DNA from: Clostridiaceae bacterium OM02-2AC
Lineage (GTDB): Bacteria; Bacillota_I; Bacilli_A; Erysipelotrichales; Erysipelotrichaceae
Direction: 5' to 3'
DNA length: 64,000 nt
NCBI GenBank assembly: GCA_003481775.1
Contig: QULU01000025.1
Location: forward strand, 1 to 64,000
Program-made: the position numbers and the translations under genes
In this document: piece after piece, positions 61,523 through 64,000 of the stretch
Position numbering within the stretch: position 1 is the stretch's first letter
How the letters are laid out: each line of letters opens with the position of its first letter
Notes under the pieces: generated by a model
The model's database searches: none
What the model saw: only the letters and a program-made list of their open reading frames with translations
What the model was told of the DNA's origin: nothing

Positions 61523-62473
61523 ATGAGTGAAAAAAGAAAAATCGTACTGGTTGGTACCGGCTTTGTCGGTATGAGCATGGCATATAGTTTTCTGAGCACC
61601 GGAGGAATTGATGAATTGGTGCTGCTTGATGTAGCAAAGGAAAAAGCAGTCGGAGAGGCAATGGATCTGCAGCACGGACTGCCATATGCCAGAGGAAAAA
61701 TGGAAATTTATGCAGGAGACTATGCAGACTGCAGGGATGCGAGCATTGTCGTAATTACAGCGGGAGCTGCTCAGAAACCGGATGAAACGCGTCTGGATCT
61801 GACAGCGAAAAATGCCAGAATCATGAAAAGTGTCGTGGAAAGCATCATGGCAAGCGGCTTTGATGGAATTTTGATTATTGCCAGCAATCCTGTAGATGGT
61901 ATGACTTATCTTGCCCAAAAGGTGAGCGGTCTTCCAAAACAGCGTGTGATTGGATCCGGAACAATTTTGGATACGGCACGTCTTCGCTATATGATGAGCG
62001 AATATCTGGATGTATCCAGCTCCAATATGCATGCTTATATCATGGGAGAGCATGGGGATTCCAGCTTTGTGCCATGGACACATGCCTATGTAGGAAGCAA
62101 ATCACTGCTGGAGCTGTTGGATGAAAAAGGAAAGCCGTTATCCGATCTGCATGACATCTACACCAATGTACAGCAGGCAGCGTATGAAATTATCAATCGC
62201 AAGAAGGCTACCTTCTATGGCATCGGACTTTCCTTGAATCGACTGGTTCATGCTGTTCTGGATGATGAGAATGTCATCCTCACCGTATCTGCCTACCAGT
62301 CAAAGGAATATGGACACGAGGGCTTGTATATCGGTGTGCCTGCAATCGTGAACAGACAGGGAATTCGGGAGGTAGTTCGTTTGAAGCTGAATGAGGTCGA
62401 TCAGGCTAAATTCGACAGCAGCTGCAGGACCTTACAGGAAATCAATCGGGATGTCATTGACCCGCTGCTTTGA
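61523..62473 (+). CDS. ldh: L-lactate dehydrogenase, first copy
   Basis: 316 residues. The NAD fold starts GTGFVGMSMAY; the substrate arginine lies in QKPDETRLDL, the relay pair in ILDTARLRY, and the catalytic histidine in IMGEHGDSSF. It converts pyruvate and NADH to L-lactate to restore NAD in fermentation. The ribosome site is AAAGGAGGCTT. A second copy about 80% identical follows after 104 bases, each with its own transcription signals. Substitutions between the copies are spread evenly, not in the active site. Confidence 0.95.
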   Translation: MSEKRKIVLVGTGFVGMSMAYSFLSTGGIDELVLLDVAKEKAVGEAMDLQHGLPYARGKMEIYAGDYADCRDASIVVITAGAAQKPDETRLDLTAKNARIMKSVVESIMASGFDGILIIASNPVDGMTYLAQKVSGLPKQRVIGSGTILDTARLRYMMSEYLDVSSSNMHAYIMGEHGDSSFVPWTHAYVGSKSLLELLDEKGKPLSDLHDIYTNVQQAAYEIINRKKATFYGIGLSLNRLVHAVLDDENVILTVSAYQSKEYGHEGLYIGVPAIVNRQGIREVVRLKLNEVDQAKFDSSCRTLQEINRDVIDPLL

Positions 62474-62494
62474 TTCAGACAGTTTTCTACAGGG

Positions 62495-62532
62495 GATAAG
62501 GAAATGATTGCCGTTTTCTTATCTTCTTTTTT
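62495..62532 (+). terminator. terminator between the two ldh genes
   Basis: GATAAGGAAA pairs (one G-T) with TTTTCTTATC, followed by TTCTTTTTTA. Confidence 0.7.
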
Positions 62533-62577
62533 ATGGTAAAGTAATGAGTGAATAGAATATCTGGAGGTAGTTTATCT

Positions 62578-63528
62578 ATGAATGAGAAAAGAAAAATCGT
62601 ATTGGTCGGCTGTGGCTTTGTCGGTATGAGTATGGCATACAGCTTTCTGAATACCGGGGGAATCGACGAGCTGGTGCTGATTGATGTGGATCAGGAAAAG
62701 GCAATCGGAGAAGCGATGGATTTGCAGCATGGTCTGCCCTATGCAAGAGGTAAAATGAGTATCAAGGCAGGCGGCTATGAGGAATGCCGTGATGCTGCGG
62801 TTGTTGTGATTACGGCCGGTGTTACGCAGAAGCCGACAGAGACTCGTCTGGATCTTACTGCAAGGGATACGGTGATTATCAAAAGCGTGACAGAGCAGAT
62901 TATGGCGAGCGGCTTTGACGGTATACTGGTGATTGCCAGCAATCCCGTGGATGCCATGACCTATGTTGCGCAAAAGGTAAGCGGTCTGCCGAAGGAGCGT
63001 GTCATCGGCTCCGGTACCATTCTGGACACGGCACGTCTTCGCTATATGATGAGTGAGTATCTGGATGTTTCCACGAGCAATATACATGCCTATATTATGG
63101 GGGAGCATGGGGATTCCAGCTTTGTGCCATGGACCAATGCCTATGTCGGCTGTAAGAATCTGCTGGACCTGCTGGATGAAAAGGGCAGAGATTTATCCGA
63201 TCTGCATGATATTTACACCAATGTACAGCAGGCGGGCTATGAAATCGTGAAGCGGAAGCGCTCCACCTATTATGGAATCGGATTGTCGTTAAACCGGTTG
63301 GTTCATGCGATTCTGGATGATGAGAATGTCATCCTGACTGTATCCGCATATCAGAATAACGAATATGGACAGGAGGGACTGTATATCGGTGTTCCGGCAG
63401 TTGTCAACCGTCAGGGAATCCGAGAAATCGTAAAGCTGGATCTGAATGAAGTAGATCAGGCAAAATTCAATCAGAGCTGTGAAACGATTCGTGATATCAA
63501 TACGGATGCCGTTGATCCGCTGCTGTAG
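62578..63528 (+). CDS. ldh: L-lactate dehydrogenase, second copy
   Basis: 316 residues from ATG 62578 (GGAGGTAG upstream). It aligns without gaps to the first copy with roughly 62 substitutions by eye, so about 80% identity. All catalytic residues remain: QKPTETRLDL, ILDTARLRY, IMGEHGDSSF. The substrate loop differs by one residue (D to T at position 87). It may differ in pyruvate affinity, allosteric control or expression timing. Terminators upstream and downstream make it a separate unit. Confidence 0.95.
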   Translation: MNEKRKIVLVGCGFVGMSMAYSFLNTGGIDELVLIDVDQEKAIGEAMDLQHGLPYARGKMSIKAGGYEECRDAAVVVITAGVTQKPTETRLDLTARDTVIIKSVTEQIMASGFDGILVIASNPVDAMTYVAQKVSGLPKERVIGSGTILDTARLRYMMSEYLDVSTSNIHAYIMGEHGDSSFVPWTNAYVGCKNLLDLLDEKGRDLSDLHDIYTNVQQAGYEIVKRKRSTYYGIGLSLNRLVHAILDDENVILTVSAYQNNEYGQEGLYIGVPAVVNRQGIREIVKLDLNEVDQAKFNQSCETIRDINTDAVDPLL

Positions 63529-63570
63529 AAAGGAAGCAAAGATTGTAAGCATACAGAAAAGAACAGTGAA

Positions 63571-63602
63571 ACCGCCTTGTTGTCATAGGGCGGTCTTTTT
63601 TA
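63571..63602 (+). terminator. terminator of the second ldh gene
   Basis: ACCGCC pairs with GGCGGT across a 12-base loop, then CTTTTTTA. Confidence 0.75.
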
Positions 63603-63769
63603 TATAGGAATCAGGGAGGTCGGCTTGTGAGGTGGCGCTCTGCAGGGAATTGGATATCAATGTGCGGAGCGTGCGAATAATGCTTCATACCTGCGGCTTT
63701 TTCCTGTATAATAAACATGGAAAATAAGGAAGCAATAGCTTAGACATACTGAAAACGGAGGATTGCGTA

Positions 63770-64000
63770 ATGAAGCAGACGATGATAGGAACATGGAAGA
63801 TGGCATATGACGGTATCCGCAAGGGAGCCGTGGTTTTGCAGGAGCATGGTGTAAAGGAAGCCATACTTACAGCGATACAGGACGTAGAGCAACGGGAGGA
63901 ATTTGTATCCGTCGGAAACGGAGGTCTTCCCAACATCGACGGGCAGGTACAGCTGGATGCAGCCTATATGGATGGAAAAACATTGAATTTCGGCGGAGTG
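63770..64000 (+). CDS. N4-(beta-N-acetylglucosaminyl)-L-asparaginase/isoaspartyl peptidase, N-terminal part
   Basis: The first 77 residues are present; the gene runs off the right edge. ATG 63770 follows AACGGAGG. The start IGTWKMAYDGIRKGAVVLQEHG and the block VSVGNGGLPNIDGQVQLDAAYMDGKTLNFGGV match the Ntn-hydrolase asparaginase family, the glycosylasparaginase-like type that splits the GlcNAc-Asn bond of N-glycans or isoaspartyl peptides. The autoproteolytic threonine lies beyond the window. The upstream TATAAT (about 63704) can be its -10. Confidence 0.85.
   Translation, partial: MKQTMIGTWKMAYDGIRKGAVVLQEHGVKEAILTAIQDVEQREEFVSVGNGGLPNIDGQVQLDAAYMDGKTLNFGGV

Overview
The window looks like chromosomal DNA of a low-to-mid GC Bacillota, most probably an Erysipelotrichia-type gut anaerobe such as the [Clostridium] innocuum group. 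This is inferred from the gene set and codon style, not from a marker gene. Supporting signs are AAGGAGG-type ribosome sites, the cdaA-cdaR-glmM operon, fermentative lactate dehydrogenases, mannose-family PTS, CcpA-like sites and host-glycan genes. There are no rRNA or tRNA genes, CRISPR arrays or complete mobile elements. The only mobile-type gene is a PD-(D/E)XK (Rpn-like) nuclease/transposase cut by the left edge.

Layout. 1-6 kb: Rpn fragment, azlCD amino-acid exporter, a LysR regulator divergent from serC-serA (serine synthesis). 6-11 kb: a topoisomerase III, a small YjzC-like protein, a HAD phosphatase, and a PadR/HAAS membrane-protein pair behind a promoter with a perfect dyad. 11.5-18 kb: cdaA (with an unusual charged C-terminal extension), cdaR, glmM, then an OmpR-type two-component system. 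18-20.4 kb: a cysteine-type sulfatase and a small membrane protein. 20.9-27.8 kb: an ABC importer with a GH112 galacto-N-biose/lacto-N-biose phosphorylase, preceded by cre-like sites. 28.6-32.5 kb: two MerR regulators, each divergent from a resistance-type gene (GNAT, MATE) with the 19-bp promoter spacer typical of MerR targets.

32.9-43.0 kb is the most unusual part. A DeoR regulator and a TIM-barrel isomerase diverge from an eleven-gene run: mannose-type PTS EIIA, Fe-type alcohol dehydrogenase, EIIB, EIIC, EIID, an Asp/Glu-racemase-like protein, a cupin, a class II ketose-bisphosphate aldolase, a DUF1537 four-carbon acid-sugar kinase, a class II aldolase/decarboxylase and a membrane protein. 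It resembles the Otn tetronate pathway grafted onto a PTS and a second aldolase. I know of no described pathway with exactly this set; its substrate is unknown.

43-64 kb: HD hydrolase, cold-shock protein, a leucine-rich-repeat protein without signal peptide, a beta-lactamase-fold serine hydrolase, oligoendopeptidase F, a large surface GH73 glucosaminidase, csoR-copA (copper), a membrane/helical protein, a probable broken gene, an ATP-cone ribonucleotide reductase (nrdA, nrdB) with nrdI behind its own promoter, two tandem lactate dehydrogenases about 80% identical, and the start of an N4-GlcNAc-asparaginase-family gene. Galacto-N-biose phosphorylase, sulfatase and glycoasparaginase-type enzyme together suggest use of host mucin or N-glycan breakdown products (inference).
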